Shown one piece after another: positions 1 to 8,725 of a stretch of DNA of 64,000 nt. The DNA is from Dokdonella sp. (lineage in GTDB: Bacteria; Pseudomonadota; Gammaproteobacteria; Xanthomonadales; Rhodanobacteraceae), in assembly GCF_017744955.1 (NCBI RefSeq), contig NZ_JAGIAG010000018.1, forward strand, positions 1 through 64,000, given 5' to 3'. The translations under genes and the position numbers were made by a program. Positions within the stretch are counted from its first letter, which is position 1; the number at the start of each line of letters is the position of its first letter. The notes under the pieces were generated by a model. The model was not told the origin of the DNA. It saw only the letters and a list, made by a program, of their open reading frames with translations, and searched no databases.

Positions 1-1959
1 GTAGGTGCCCGCCTGCGCGGTGGTGATGGTGCAGGTCTCGCTGTTGCCGGAGTTCCACGAGCGGCAGTCGTAGCTCGAGGTCGTCGGTGCGGAGCCGAAC
101 TTCACGTACAGGTCGCCGTCGCCGCTGCCGCCGGAGGTGACGAACTTCAGGTTCGTCGCGCCGGCCGGCACGCTCAGCGTGTAGGTCACCGAGTTGCCGG
201 TGCTGGCGGTGAGGCCGGTCGCGGCGACGCCGTTCTGCAGCACGTTGCCGCCACCGCCGCCGGAGACCGTGACCGACTGGGTCTTGGTGTTGGTCAGTCC
301 GCCGTTGTCGGTCACCGTCAGCGCGACGCTGTAGGTGCCGGCCGCGCCGTAGGTGTGGCTCGGGTTGGCCGCGGTCGAAGTACCGCCGTCACCGAAGTTC
401 CACGACCGCGCGCTGATGCTGCCGTCGCTGTCGGTCGAGGAATCGGTGAAGTTCGCCGTGAGCCCGCTGGTGGTGAAGCTGAAGTTCGCCACCGGCGCGA
501 CGTTGCCGCCGCCACCGCCGACCGCGTCGAGCGTCTTCTTCGCGTCGATGATGCCGGCGCCACAGCCGCCCGAGCAGCTGCCCGGCAGCGGACGCGCATT
601 GGCGGTGATCAGGTTCTTCACCTGGTCCGGCGTCAGCGCCGAGTTCTTCGCCAGCACCGCCGCCGCCAGCGCCGCCACGTGCGGCGAGGCCATCGAGGTA
701 CCGGCGTAGTAGGCGTAGGTCTCGCTGCTCTGCGTGGTGGTGCCGCTGTTCAGCGTGGACAGGATGTCCGCGCTGCCGCCGGTGCCGGCGCCGCCGGGTG
801 CCGACACGACGATCGTGCTGCCGTAGTTGGAATACGACGCGCGCGCGCCGGCCTTGGTCGTCGCCGCGACCGAGATCACGCCGCTGCAGTTCGCCGGCGA
901 GGAGTTGGTCACGTTCTGGTTCTCGTTGCCGGCCGCGACGACGAACACCGAGCCGTTCGCGCGCGCGGTATTGATCGCCGCCTGGAACGAGCCGCAGGCG
1001 CCGCCGCCGCCGAGGCTGAGGTTCAGCACGCGCGCCGGATTCGCGTTCGCCGGGATGCCGCTGACCGAGCCGCCCGAGGCCCACACGATCGCGTCGACGA
1101 TGTCGGACACCGAACCGCCGCACTTGCCGAGCACGCGCACCGGCACGACCTTCGCGCCGTAGGCCATGCTGGCCACGCCCTTGGCGTTGTTGGTCAGCGC
1201 GGCGATCGTGCCGGTCACGTGGGTGCCGTGCCAGCTCGAGTTCGAAGCGCCGTACGGCGGGCACTCGGTGGCGTTGTTCCAGTCGCCCTCGTCGTTCGGA
1301 TTGGAATCGCGACCGTTGCCGTCGCGCGCGGCGGTGGAATCGCTGATGAAGTCGTAGCCGCCGACGATCTGCCCGGTGAGGTCGCTGTGCGGCGTGATGC
1401 CGGTGTCGATCACCGCGACCTTGATGCCGCTGCCGGTCGACACGTCCCAGGCGGCCGGCTGGTTCACGCCGCCGGTCGGATCGGTCAGGTCCCACTGGCT
1501 GCCGTAGTTGGTGTCGTTCGGCGTCAGCACCGCGTGCATGATGCGGTCCGGCTCGACGTACTCGACCGCCGGATTCTTCGCGAACGCGACCATCACCTGG
1601 CGCGCGCTGTCGGCGTAGGAAGCGAAGCGCTGCCGGTCGCCGGTGACGGTGACGAGATCCGCGCCGGTCGAGAGCGCGCGCACGTGTTCGACCTGGAGGC
1701 CGGTTTCCGCGGCGACGCGCTCGAGGTCCTGCCGCTTGGCGGCTTGCTGCGTGCGCTGCGCGCTGCCTTGCGCGTAGGTCACGATGTAGCGCTGGTAGAG
1801 GATCTGCTCGGAAGCCGCGGCGAAGTTCGCGCGGTCCGCATAGGTCTGCAGATCGGTTGCACTGACGGGAGTTGCGGCTTGCGCCGCCGAAAACAGACCG
1901 GCGGCAAGAATGGCGCCCGCGAGCACGGAACGCCGCATACGACGGTGCGAAATGGACAT
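1..1959 (-). CDS. Secreted subtilisin-like serine protease (S8) with PKD and PPC domains, 3' end outside window
   Basis: Extracellular endopeptidase of the S8 family. The 653 visible residues begin with a Sec signal peptide (MSISHRRMRRSVLAGAILAA, cleavage near AQA-AT), followed by an I9-type propeptide. The catalytic domain shows Asp in VAVIDTGI (about residue 185), His in WHGTHVTG (about 244) and Ser in GTSMASPH (about 425). A Gly-rich linker leads to a PKD domain (PVANFSF to SVTVSG). A second linker leads to a PPC domain (YTLSVPAGATNLKF) that runs off the window edge. The start was chosen because it begins the signal peptide directly. The gene reads to base 1 without a stop, so only the final PPC strands and stop are missing. 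Likely a nutritional or lytic protease, common in Lysobacter-type bacteria. Confidence 0.93.
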   Translation of the reverse strand, partial: MSISHRRMRRSVLAGAILAAGLFSAAQAATPVSATDLQTYADRANFAAASEQILYQRYIVTYAQGSAQRTQQAAKRQDLERVAAETGLQVEHVRALSTGADLVTVTGDRQRFASYADSARQVMVAFAKNPAVEYVEPDRIMHAVLTPNDTNYGSQWDLTDPTGGVNQPAAWDVSTGSGIKVAVIDTGITPHSDLTGQIVGGYDFISDSTAARDGNGRDSNPNDEGDWNNATECPPYGASNSSWHGTHVTGTIAALTNNAKGVASMAYGAKVVPVRVLGKCGGSVSDIVDAIVWASGGSVSGIPANANPARVLNLSLGGGGACGSFQAAINTARANGSVFVVAAGNENQNVTNSSPANCSGVISVAATTKAGARASYSNYGSTIVVSAPGGAGTGGSADILSTLNSGTTTQSSETYAYYAGTSMASPHVAALAAAVLAKNSALTPDQVKNLITANARPLPGSCSGGCGAGIIDAKKTLDAVGGGGGNVAPVANFSFTTSGLTANFTDSSTDSDGSISARSWNFGDGGTSTAANPSHTYGAAGTYSVALTVTDNGGLTNTKTQSVTVSGGGGGNVLQNGVAATGLTASTGNSVTYTLSVPAGATNLKFVTSGGSGDGDLYVKFGSAPTTSSYDCRSWNSGNSETCTITTAQAGTY

Positions 1960-2287
1960 GCTGGTTGTATCCCCAAGCGTTGGAGTGGACGAAACCGCCG
2001 CGCTGCGAGTTGCGCGACGACCGTTCAGCGACTCCCTCCGCCCCGCGGTCGCATCCGCCTGGCTGCGGACTCCTCTCTAAGTCCGTGGTCGGGCTTTTTC
2101 TGCGACGGCGCCTTGCATTGCTGCACGGCGCCGCGGTACCGGCGCTTCGCGATCCAACGAGCGAAGCGCTTGACGACGCTAGCACCATACCAATGCGTAT
2201 TTCCACGCAGTGACGCACACAAAAACAGCGGGCATTTTTACGGAATCTGAAGAATCGCGCGCGACACGCGCACGTCGCGGGGCATCG
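1960..2287. other. Intergenic region upstream of the protease gene
   Basis: About 330 bases separate the protease start from the end of the next gene. It presumably holds the protease promoter. No convincing -35/-10 pair, operator or small gene was recognised. The long open frames crossing it are frames opposite or shifted to the protease gene. Confidence 0.5.
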
Positions 2288-2318
2288 AAAAATTCGGCCG
2301 CGCGCTCAGCGGCGCGGG
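2288..2318 (-). terminator. Possible rho-independent terminator overlapping the stop of the small membrane gene
   Basis: On the minus strand a GC-only stem (CCGCGC paired with GCGCGG around a CGCTGA-like loop) is followed by CCGAATTTTT. The hairpin overlaps the stop codon at 2306-2308. The stem is short but the T run is correctly placed for transcription of the minus-strand gene. Confidence 0.4.
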
Positions 2319-2725
2319 GTGAGCATGTGCACCTGCTTCGAACGCCGCAGCCACAGCACCAGCGTCGCCAGCAGCAGCAGCGGCGGCGCCCAGTACATCG
2401 TCTTGATCCAGCGGTGCTGGGCGTTCCAGGTGGTGCCGAAGACCAGATCCATCGCGACCGTCTTGTCCTCGCGGATGCGCTCGAAGCTCTCGGACCAGGC
2501 CTCGGTCAATCGCTCGCGGCCGAAGGACTGCAGGAACGGAATCGCCGCGTCGATCGACGCGCCGAGCGCGATGTAGGTCGCCGCCAGCGGCGCCTCGCGG
2601 CGCGCCGAGTCGGCGATCGCGGGACCGACCTCGTCCAACGCCGGCACGGCGCCCCAGACGAGCAGGTCGTAGATCAGGCTGACGAAAAACAGCAACAGCG
2701 CGAACAGGTGCAAACGAGCTTTCAT
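2306..2725 (-). CDS. Small membrane protein of unknown function
   Basis: 139 residues. A hydrophobic segment near residues 6-26 (LFALLLFFVSLIYDLLVWGAV) and a second near 112-127 (YWAPPLLLLATLVLWL) bracket a soluble loop of about 85 residues. The protein ends in a short basic tail (RRSKQ, TPRR). This predicts a two-pass inner-membrane protein with a periplasmic or cytoplasmic middle domain. No catalytic motif or known family was recognised. It stands alone between the protease and a palindromic repeat, with a probable terminator at its 3' end. Confidence 0.65.
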   Translation of the reverse strand: MKARLHLFALLLFFVSLIYDLLVWGAVPALDEVGPAIADSARREAPLAATYIALGASIDAAIPFLQSFGRERLTEAWSESFERIREDKTVAMDLVFGTTWNAQHRWIKTMYWAPPLLLLATLVLWLRRSKQVHMLTPRR

Positions 2726-2830
2726 GGTGCCCTCCCCGTTCCGCCGATGCTAAACGAAACGCGGCCGGCGCGACGACGACCGCTTCTCGTGTCCGCTACG
2801 GGAAATCTCGTTGTTCGAGGTGGGAAAAAA

Positions 2831-2930
2831 GAGCGGGCTCTCGCGGAGACGCAGGGAGCGCGGAGGCTAAGAAAAAAACGCTTTCCTTGCGTCCTCTGCG
2901 CCTCTGCGAGAGAACCGCTCTTCATCCGCG
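2831..2930. repeat. Imperfect long inverted repeat, TCTCGCAGAGGCGCAGAG family
   Basis: The left arm (CTCTCGCGGAGACGCAGGGA from 2839) and the right arm (CCTCTGCGCCTCTGCGAGAG, ending about 2922) are complementary with several mismatches. They flank an A-rich loop. A much better conserved copy with perfect 26-bp arms lies at 61918-61985, so this is a dispersed family and not a local accident. It lies between two minus-strand genes. Confidence 0.75.
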
Positions 2931-2980
2931 CACCGGCGTTCCACGACGCGGCGGCGGGATCGTTCGACTGCCTTGCGGCC

Positions 2981-3535
2981 CTAGAGCATGCCGGTTTCGA
3001 GCCGCGCCGCCTCGGACATCATGGTCTGGTTCCACGGCGGATCGAAGACCAGGTCGACGTCGGCCTCGGCCACGGTCGGAATCGCCTCGAGCTTGGTGCG
3101 CACGTCGTCGACGAGGATGTCGCCCATGCCGCAGCCCGGCGCGGTCAGCGTCATGCGCACGTTGACCTTGCGCTGCCCGTCGTCGAGGCGTTCCAGGTCG
3201 CAGTCGTAGACCAGTCCGAGTTCGACGATGTTGATCGGAATCTCCGGATCGAAGCAGGTGCGCAGCTGCTGCCACACCAGCTTCTCCACGTCGGCGTCGC
3301 CGGCGCCCTCCGGCAGCTCCAGCGCCGCCGGCACTTCCTTGCCGAGCGCGTCCGCGTCGGCGCCCCGGATGCGGAACAGGTTGCCGTCGACGTAGACGGT
3401 GAAACTGCCGCCGAGCGCCTGCGTGATGTAGCCGACCTGCCCCGCCGGCAGGGTCACGACCTCGCCCTGCGGCACCATCACGGCGTCGCAGTCGCGTTCG
3501 AGGCGGATCGGTTCGGAGGTTTGGCTGTAGCCCAT
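2981..3535 (-). CDS. sufT: SufT, Fe-S cluster assembly factor with MIP18/DUF59 domain
   Basis: 184 residues. Residues 1-80 form the N-terminal beta-rich domain seen in the SufT group (LPAGQVGYITQALGGSFTVY). Residues 83-180 form a MIP18/DUF59 domain with DPEIPINIVELGLVYD and the conserved cysteine in LTAPGCGMGD. The C-terminal FDPPWNQTMMSEAARLETG is the usual SufT ending. Proteins of this family act in maturation of Fe-S proteins in the cytoplasm. It is usually within or next to the suf operon, but here no other suf gene is adjacent. Length and domain order are normal. The start at 3535 directly precedes MGYSQTSEPI and looks natural. Confidence 0.9.
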   Translation of the reverse strand: MGYSQTSEPIRLERDCDAVMVPQGEVVTLPAGQVGYITQALGGSFTVYVDGNLFRIRGADADALGKEVPAALELPEGAGDADVEKLVWQQLRTCFDPEIPINIVELGLVYDCDLERLDDGQRKVNVRMTLTAPGCGMGDILVDDVRTKLEAIPTVAEADVDLVFDPPWNQTMMSEAARLETGML

Positions 3536-3644
3536 CGTGCTCTCGGTCGGCCGAGGAAATCAGCCGCGCATTATGCCGGCCGCGGCGACTCGTCGCCCGT
3601 GAGGCTCAGATCAGGGCGGCGCCGCCCCGCTTCAACACGCCGGT

Positions 3645-5084
3645 TCACTTCAGGCCGATTTCCTGCAGGCAGCGCCCGAACAGCTTCATCGCCGCCTCGA
3701 TGTCGGCCGGCGGCAGGCCGGCGTAGCCGAGCACCAGGCCCGGGCGCGGCGGCGGCTTCATGCAGTACGGCGCCACCGTGTACAGACCCAGGCCGCGCTC
3801 GCGCGCATGCGCGACGAGGCGCTCGCAATCACCATGATTGGCCTTGGTCAGCCACGCGGTCAGGTGCATGCCGGCGTTCGAGTCGACCACCTCGACGACC
3901 CCGGCCGCATGCTTCTTCAGCCCGTTCAGCATCGTCGTGCGGCGCGCGCGCAGCGCCAGCGCGGCGCGGCGCAGGTGGCGCTCGAAGCCGCCGCTGTGCA
4001 TCAGGTGCGCCAGCGCGGCCTGCTCCAGCGAGTTGTTGCCGCGATCCTCCAGCCACTTGGCCGCGACGAAGGCGTCGCGCAGCGCCGGCGGCAGCACCAT
4101 GTAGCCGAGCCGCAGCGCCGGGAACAGCGCCTTGGAGAAACTGCCGATGTAGATCACGCGGCCGTCGCGGTCGAGCGACTTCAGCGCCGCCAGCGGGCGC
4201 CCGCCGTAGCGGAATTCACCGTCGTAGTCGTCCTCGATCAGCCAGGCGTGCTGCGCGGTGGCCCAATCGAGCAGCTCGACGCGGCGCGTCAGCGGCAGCA
4301 GGGCGCCGGTCGGGAACTGGTGCGACGGCGTCACCACGGCGAGCCGCGCGCCGGCCGGCAGCGCGGCCGGCACCAGGCCGTCGGCGTCGACGCGGCAGCC
4401 GCGCGCGTGCGCGCCGTGCGTGGTGAACGCCTGCCGCGCGCCGCGATAGTGCGGATCTTCCAGCACGACCGTGTCGCCGGGCTCGAGCAGCACGCGCGCG
4501 GCGAGCGAGAACGCCTGCTGCGTGCCGGACACGATCAGGACGTCCTCGGGCGCGGCCGGCACGCCGCGCCGGCGCGACAGGTAGTCGCAGATCTGCTCGC
4601 GCAGCGTCGGCAGGCCCTGCGCGTCGGGATAGTCGAACTCGGCGTGTTCGGCCGCGCGGCTGACCTCGCGCCGCCACACGCTCGCCAGCAGCGGATTCAC
4701 CAGCGGCAGGCCGTACTGCAGGTTGTAGCGCAGGTCCAAGTGCTGGCGACCGGGAATGCCGCGGCCGTCGGTGTTGGTCAGCGCGCGCCGCGCGAACGCC
4801 GACAGCGGCGCGATCAGCGCGTTCGACGGCCGCTTCGGCGGCGCCGTGCTGCCGACGTTGGCGACGAAGCTGCCCGAGCCGACGCGGCCGAGCAGGAAGC
4901 CCTCCGCCTGCAGTTGCTCGTAGGCGGCGAGCACCGTGTTGCGCGACAGGTCCAGTTCGCGTGCGAGCGAGCGGCTCGCCGGCAGACGCGCACCGGCGGC
5001 GAAGCGGCCGTCGAGGATCGCGCCCTTCAAGGCGCGGATCAGCTGCGCGTAGCGCGCGCCCTGGCCGTCCAGGTCGAGGTACAT
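3645..5084 (-). CDS. MocR/PdxR-type regulator: GntR winged helix fused to an aminotransferase-like domain
   Basis: 479 residues from the ATG at 5084. The longer in-frame extension upstream covers the divergent promoter and looks non-coding. Residues 1-75 are a GntR winged helix (YAQLIRALKGAILDGRFAAG, LPASRSLARELDLSRNTVLAAYEQL). Residues 115-475 are a fold-type-I PLP domain with the PLP-lysine motif GSFSKALFPALRLGY and IEDDYDGEFRY. MocR proteins use PLP or an aldimine as effector, and PdxR members control pyridoxal phosphate synthesis. It is divergent from a flavin-binding, pyridoxamine-oxidase-fold protein, which is the typical target arrangement. The exact regulon is inferred. Confidence 0.9.
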   Translation of the reverse strand: MYLDLDGQGARYAQLIRALKGAILDGRFAAGARLPASRSLARELDLSRNTVLAAYEQLQAEGFLLGRVGSGSFVANVGSTAPPKRPSNALIAPLSAFARRALTNTDGRGIPGRQHLDLRYNLQYGLPLVNPLLASVWRREVSRAAEHAEFDYPDAQGLPTLREQICDYLSRRRGVPAAPEDVLIVSGTQQAFSLAARVLLEPGDTVVLEDPHYRGARQAFTTHGAHARGCRVDADGLVPAALPAGARLAVVTPSHQFPTGALLPLTRRVELLDWATAQHAWLIEDDYDGEFRYGGRPLAALKSLDRDGRVIYIGSFSKALFPALRLGYMVLPPALRDAFVAAKWLEDRGNNSLEQAALAHLMHSGGFERHLRRAALALRARRTTMLNGLKKHAAGVVEVVDSNAGMHLTAWLTKANHGDCERLVAHARERGLGLYTVAPYCMKPPPRPGLVLGYAGLPPADIEAAMKLFGRCLQEIGLK

Positions 5085-5110
5085 GATTGGCCCTGTCGAT
5101 GACCGGAATC

Positions 5111-5130
5111 TTGGTGCTACATGGTACCAA
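5111..5130. promoter_or_regulatory. Candidate MocR operator in the divergent promoter region
   Basis: TTGGTGCTACATGGTACCAA lies between the divergent regulator and flavin-binding genes. It has inverted arms TTGGT/ACCAA and internally repeated GGTGCTAC / GGTACC elements. GGTACC-type direct or inverted repeats are common MocR sites, so this is the probable operator. No binding evidence exists. Confidence 0.5.
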
Positions 5131-5172
5131 TAAGCGGCGCTACGGTATCGCCTCGTTCGTCGGGAAACATCT

Positions 5173-5856
5173 ATGGAACCTCGCCCGGGTACTCGCAAGC
5201 CCCGCCACCACGTGCAACGCGTCAAGCAGCGCGCGCACTACGAGCGCGAGGCGATCCACGCGATCCTCGACGCCGGCATGATCGCCCACGTCGGCTTCTG
5301 CGTGGAGACGCAGCCCGGTGCGATCCAGCCCGTGGTGATCCCGATGCTGTACGCGCGCGACGGCGACGCGCTGCTGCTGCACGGCTCGATCGCGAGCCGC
5401 CTGTTGAACCGCCTCGGCGAAGGCGTTCCGGCCTGCGTCGGCGTGACGCTGACCGACGCGCTGGTGCTGGCGCGCTCGCATTTCAATCATTCGGTCAATT
5501 ATCGCTCGGTGGTCGCGTTCGGCCGCGCCGTGCTGGTCGACGACCCGGCGCAGAAGGCCGCCGCGCTGGAGCGCCTCGTCGAGGCGCTGATCCCGGGGCG
5601 TGCCGCCGAATCGCGCGCCGCCGACCGCAACGAACTCGCCGCGACCAAGCTGCTGCGCTTCGAGATCGAGGACGCCAGCGCGAAGGTGCGCGACGGCGGG
5701 GTCAAGGACGACGCGGCCGATCTGGCACTCCCGCACTGGGCCGGCGTGGTGCCGATCGAGACGCGCTACGCCGCGCCGCAACCGGATGCCTCGATGGGCG
5801 ACGCGGGCCTGCCCGCCTCGGTGCGCGCGCTGCTCGCGCCGGGAGCACGCCGATGA
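5173..5856 (+). CDS. Pyridoxamine 5'-phosphate oxidase-like / NimA-type flavin-binding protein
   Basis: 227 residues with the split-barrel flavin-binding fold: HAILDAGMIAHVGFCVE, the FMN-pocket strand PVVIPMLYARDGDALLLHGS, then NYRSVVAFGRAVLVDD. This is the group annotated as pyridoxamine 5'-phosphate oxidase family or nitroimidazole-resistance (NimA/NimB)-like. The true substrate is unknown. It is transcribed away from a MocR regulator with an operator-like sequence between them, which suggests that the MocR protein controls it in response to a vitamin B6 compound. Its last bases overlap the start of the GNAT gene by 4 bp, so the two are probably co-translated. Confidence 0.82.
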   Translation: MEPRPGTRKPRHHVQRVKQRAHYEREAIHAILDAGMIAHVGFCVETQPGAIQPVVIPMLYARDGDALLLHGSIASRLLNRLGEGVPACVGVTLTDALVLARSHFNHSVNYRSVVAFGRAVLVDDPAQKAAALERLVEALIPGRAAESRAADRNELAATKLLRFEIEDASAKVRDGGVKDDAADLALPHWAGVVPIETRYAAPQPDASMGDAGLPASVRALLAPGARR

Positions 5857-6341
5857 ACCGTCCCACGGCCACGACGCCGCCCGACGCGTCGGCATTGCGC
5901 ATCGTCGACGTCAACGACGCGACGGGATCGGTGCGCGAACCGGAATGGCTGGCCAAGGCCGAGACGGTGCATCGGCAACTGCGCCCGCACCTGCCGGCCG
6001 ACTACGAGCGCAAGATGCTTCGCGTCTTCGCCGACGGCGGTCGCTTGTGCGTCGCCGTGCGCGACGGCGCGGTGACCGGCGTGGCGGTGTACCGGATCCA
6101 CGAAAACACGTTCGACGGCCTGCACATGTACGTCGACGACCTCGTCACCGACGAGACGCGACGATCCGAAGGCGTCGGCGAAGCGCTGCTCGTCCACCTG
6201 CAAGCGCTCGCGCGCGCGGCCGGCTGCCAGACGTTCACGCTCGACTCCGGCACGCAGCGTCAACGCGCGCATCGCTTCTACTTCCGCCACGGAATGACGA
6301 TCGTGGGCTTCCATTTCTCCAAGCCGATGGTCGAGCGCTAG
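5853..6341 (+). CDS. GNAT-family N-acetyltransferase
   Basis: 162 residues. The GNAT core is evident: beta4 YVDDLVTDETRRSEGVGEAL with the acetyl-CoA-binding R/Q-x-x-G-x-G signature (RRSEGVGEALL, about residues 107-117), then HLQALARAAGCQTFTLDSG and the C-terminal AHRFYFRHGMTIVGFHFSKPM. The substrate is unknown. The ATG overlaps the stop of the flavin-binding gene (ATGA), so it belongs to the same MocR-controlled unit. Confidence 0.88.
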   Translation: MNRPTATTPPDASALRIVDVNDATGSVREPEWLAKAETVHRQLRPHLPADYERKMLRVFADGGRLCVAVRDGAVTGVAVYRIHENTFDGLHMYVDDLVTDETRRSEGVGEALLVHLQALARAAGCQTFTLDSGTQRQRAHRFYFRHGMTIVGFHFSKPMVER

Positions 6342-6393
6342 AGGGTCGGGCGCTGATCGCCGGCGAAATTCCGAACCCACGAGGGCTCGCCTC

Positions 6394-7218
6394 ATGCACA
6401 TCGATGCCGCCGCCAAAGCCGAACGCTTCGCCGCCCTGCACGAGCAGCCGCACGCGTTCGTGATCGCCAACGCCTGGGATGCCGGCTCCGCGCGCCTGCT
6501 CGGCGGACTCGGCTTCGACGCGCTGGCGACCTCCAGCGGCGCCAGCGCCGCCGTGCTCGGACGGCACGACGGCGGCATCACGCGCGAGGAATCGCTGGCG
6601 ATCGCGCGTGCGATCGTCGCCGCGACCGACCTGCCGGTGTCGGCCGATCTCGAGAACGGCTTCGGCGACGCGCCCGAGGTCGTCGCCGAGACGATCCGTC
6701 TCGCCGCCGACGTAGGCCTGGTCGGCGGCTCGATCGAGGACTTCGGCGGCGACGAGACGCAGCCGATCTACGATCTCGCGCATGCCGTCGAACGCGTCGC
6801 CGCGGCCGCCGAAGCGGCACGCGCGCTGCCGTTCCGCTTCACGCTGACCGCGCGCGCGGAAAACTTCCTGCACGGCCGCGCCGATCTCGACGACACCATC
6901 CGCCGCCTGCAGGCCTACGAGCGCGCCGGCGCCGACGTGCTGTTCGCGCCCGGCCTGCCGGATCTCGACGCCGTGCGCACGGTCTGCGCGGCGCTGACGA
7001 AACCGCTGAACTTCATGGTCGGCATCCGCGGCCGTTCGTTCACCGTGGCCGAGCTCGAAGCGGCCGGCGTGCGCCGCATCAGCCTCGCCACCTCGCTCTA
7101 CCGCGCCGCGATGAGCGGCCTGCACGCCGCCGCGCGCGAGATCCGCGAGAACGGCCGCTTCGACTACCTCGATCGCACGCTGACGACCGCGGAATTGAAC
7201 GGCTTCCTGCTCGACTGA
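6394..7218 (+). CDS. Isocitrate lyase / PEP phosphonomutase superfamily enzyme
   Basis: 274 residues with the (beta/alpha)8 fold of the superfamily. Visible motifs are FVIANAWDAGSARLLGGLGF at the N-terminus, TSSGASAAVLGRHDG, and the Mg2+/substrate loop PVSADLENGFGD (D-x-E-x-G-x-G). GGSIED and FTLTARAENFLHGRADLDDT follow, with GIRGRSFTVAELEAAGVRRISLA at the end. Most proteins of this length and pattern are annotated 'isocitrate lyase/phosphoenolpyruvate mutase family'. They may cleave 2-methylisocitrate-like or oxaloacetate-like acids, and the substrate cannot be read from sequence. It follows the GNAT gene after about 50 bp and could be in the same unit. Confidence 0.87.
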   Translation: MHIDAAAKAERFAALHEQPHAFVIANAWDAGSARLLGGLGFDALATSSGASAAVLGRHDGGITREESLAIARAIVAATDLPVSADLENGFGDAPEVVAETIRLAADVGLVGGSIEDFGGDETQPIYDLAHAVERVAAAAEAARALPFRFTLTARAENFLHGRADLDDTIRRLQAYERAGADVLFAPGLPDLDAVRTVCAALTKPLNFMVGIRGRSFTVAELEAAGVRRISLATSLYRAAMSGLHAAAREIRENGRFDYLDRTLTTAELNGFLLD

Positions 7219-7310
7219 AGCCTCCGCGAGGAGGAACGAAGGGATTCCGCGCGACTGCGCGCGCCGCTGTTATCATCGATTGTTTCGCGCCAGGGGTCGG
7301 CGCCGGAGCG

Positions 7311-7742
7311 ATGCCGCCGATGTCCGCCACCAATGCCATGCAGCGCCCGCGCGTGTTCGGCCTCGTCATCGCGCTGATGTGCGCGCTCGCCGGCGGCGCG
7401 GTCTGGTGCCTGCTCTCCCTGTACACGCGCGGCGACCTCGCCGCGTTCGCGTTCGTCGTCGCCGCGGTCGTGGTCTGGCAGTTGCGCGGCAACGGCTACG
7501 CGGGCCGTTGGGGCGGCGCGCTCGCCGCCGCGGTCTGCGTCGCGCTGGCGACGGCTTACGCGTTCTACCTGCAGGCGGTCGCCCAGGTCGCCGCACTGCT
7601 CGGCCTGCCGATGCGCGCGGCCCTGGTACAGATCGATCCCGCGATGGCAGTCGACATCGCCGCGGCGAATCTGCGCGGCTGGTCGGGCGTCATCGTCCTG
7701 CTCGCCCTGGCCGGCGCCGTGCTCGCCACCTGGCGGCGCTGA
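7311..7742 (+). CDS. Small polytopic membrane protein of unknown function
   Basis: 143 residues with about four hydrophobic segments: VFGLVIALMCALAGGAVWCLLS, LAAFAFVVAAVVVWQL, WGGALAAAVCVALATAYAFY and WSGVIVLLALAGAVLATW. No charged catalytic cluster and no family signature were recognised. The start could be either ATG at 7311 or the one at 7320. The gene is convergent with the LysR-type regulator gene, leaving only about 20 bases between their ends. Confidence 0.6.
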   Translation: MPPMSATNAMQRPRVFGLVIALMCALAGGAVWCLLSLYTRGDLAAFAFVVAAVVVWQLRGNGYAGRWGGALAAAVCVALATAYAFYLQAVAQVAALLGLPMRAALVQIDPAMAVDIAAANLRGWSGVIVLLALAGAVLATWRR

Positions 7743-7763
7743 CGCCGCTTCGATCGGCCCGAC

Positions 7764-8666
7764 TCAGCGCCGGCGCCGCTGCGGCGCCGGATCGCGCGAC
7801 AGCACGCCGACGAAACTCGACGCGTCGGCCTCGAAGCATTCGGTCAACCACTGCGCCACTGCCGACACGCCGGCCTGGCGGCGTGCCTCGCGATGGCTGA
7901 GCAGCCACAAGGGCCGGTTGAGCAGTGGCTCGCGCCCGCTCACCCGGCGCAGGCCCGGCCACGCATCACCGAGGAAGCACGGCAGGATGCCGCGTCCGAC
8001 GCCGCCGGCGATCGCCGCGGCGAGGCCGCCGGGGCTGTTGGAGTGCAGGCGGATGCGGCCGCCGTCGCGATGCTGCTCGATCCAGCGCATCTCCGGAGTG
8101 CCGGCCAGGTCCTCGCGATAGGCGACCCAGCAATCCTCCGCCGCGCGCGCCGCGGAAGGGTCCGCACTCTCGTACAACGCGAGCCCGCAATCGACCAGTT
8201 TGCGGATCAGGAAATCGCCGCTGTCCGGACGCGCGAGGCGGATCGCGATGTCCGCTTCGCGCCGCGAAATGCTCAAGTTTTCGTTGCTCTCGATCAGGTC
8301 GACCGTGAGCACCGGATGACGCGCGTACAGGGACGGCAGCCGCGGCGCGAGATAGCCGATCGCGATCGAGGCGATCGAGGTGACGCGTACCGTGCCGGCG
8401 ACGGCCTTGCCGCCGCTGGCGGCGACGCGCTGGATGCCGGCGACGCTCTCCTCGATGCCTTCGACGCGTTCGAGCACGCGCAGGCCGAGCGCCGTCGCGA
8501 TCCAGCGGCCGTCGACGCGTTCGAACAACGTCGCGCCGAGCCGTCGTTCGAGCGCACGCAGGCGTCGCGCGACCGTGGTCTGGTCCACGCGCAGGCGCCG
8601 CGACGCGGCGGCCAGCGAGCCGCAGCGGCCGATTTCGACCAGGAAACGCAGATCGTCCCAATGCAT
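7764..8666 (-). CDS. LysR-family transcriptional regulator
   Basis: 300 residues from the ATG at 8666 (MHWDDLRFLVEIGRCG). The longer upstream ATG would read through a perfect palindrome. Residues 3-62 are the winged helix-turn-helix (GSLAAASRRLRVDQTTVARRLRALERRLGATLF). Residues 90-290 form the periplasmic-binding-fold effector domain (VRVTSIASIAIGYLAPRL to GVGRGILPCFLGD). It is divergent from an isochorismatase-family hydrolase, the probable target. The inducer is unknown. Confidence 0.92.
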   Translation of the reverse strand: MHWDDLRFLVEIGRCGSLAAASRRLRVDQTTVARRLRALERRLGATLFERVDGRWIATALGLRVLERVEGIEESVAGIQRVAASGGKAVAGTVRVTSIASIAIGYLAPRLPSLYARHPVLTVDLIESNENLSISRREADIAIRLARPDSGDFLIRKLVDCGLALYESADPSAARAAEDCWVAYREDLAGTPEMRWIEQHRDGGRIRLHSNSPGGLAAAIAGGVGRGILPCFLGDAWPGLRRVSGREPLLNRPLWLLSHREARRQAGVSAVAQWLTECFEADASSFVGVLSRDPAPQRRRR

Positions 8667-8683
8667 GAGCGGCTCCGGACCTG

Positions 8684-8725
8684 CCTGCAATTTTGCAGGT
8701 TCGACGTGCACGAATGTGAATTCAC
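8684..8725. promoter_or_regulatory. Two palindromes between the LysR and hydrolase genes
   Basis: CCTGCAATTTTGCAGG (8684-8699) is a perfect 16-bp palindrome placed 18 bp before the regulator start. GTGAATTCAC (8716-8725) is a perfect 10-bp palindrome nearer the hydrolase. Both sit in the 113-bp divergent region and are plausible LysR recognition and activation sites. Confidence 0.5.

Noticed and set aside
355..2250. Long plus-strand frame opposite the protease gene
   Set aside because: The minus-strand frame has a signal peptide, catalytic triad, PKD and PPC domains. The plus-strand frame has skewed composition only.
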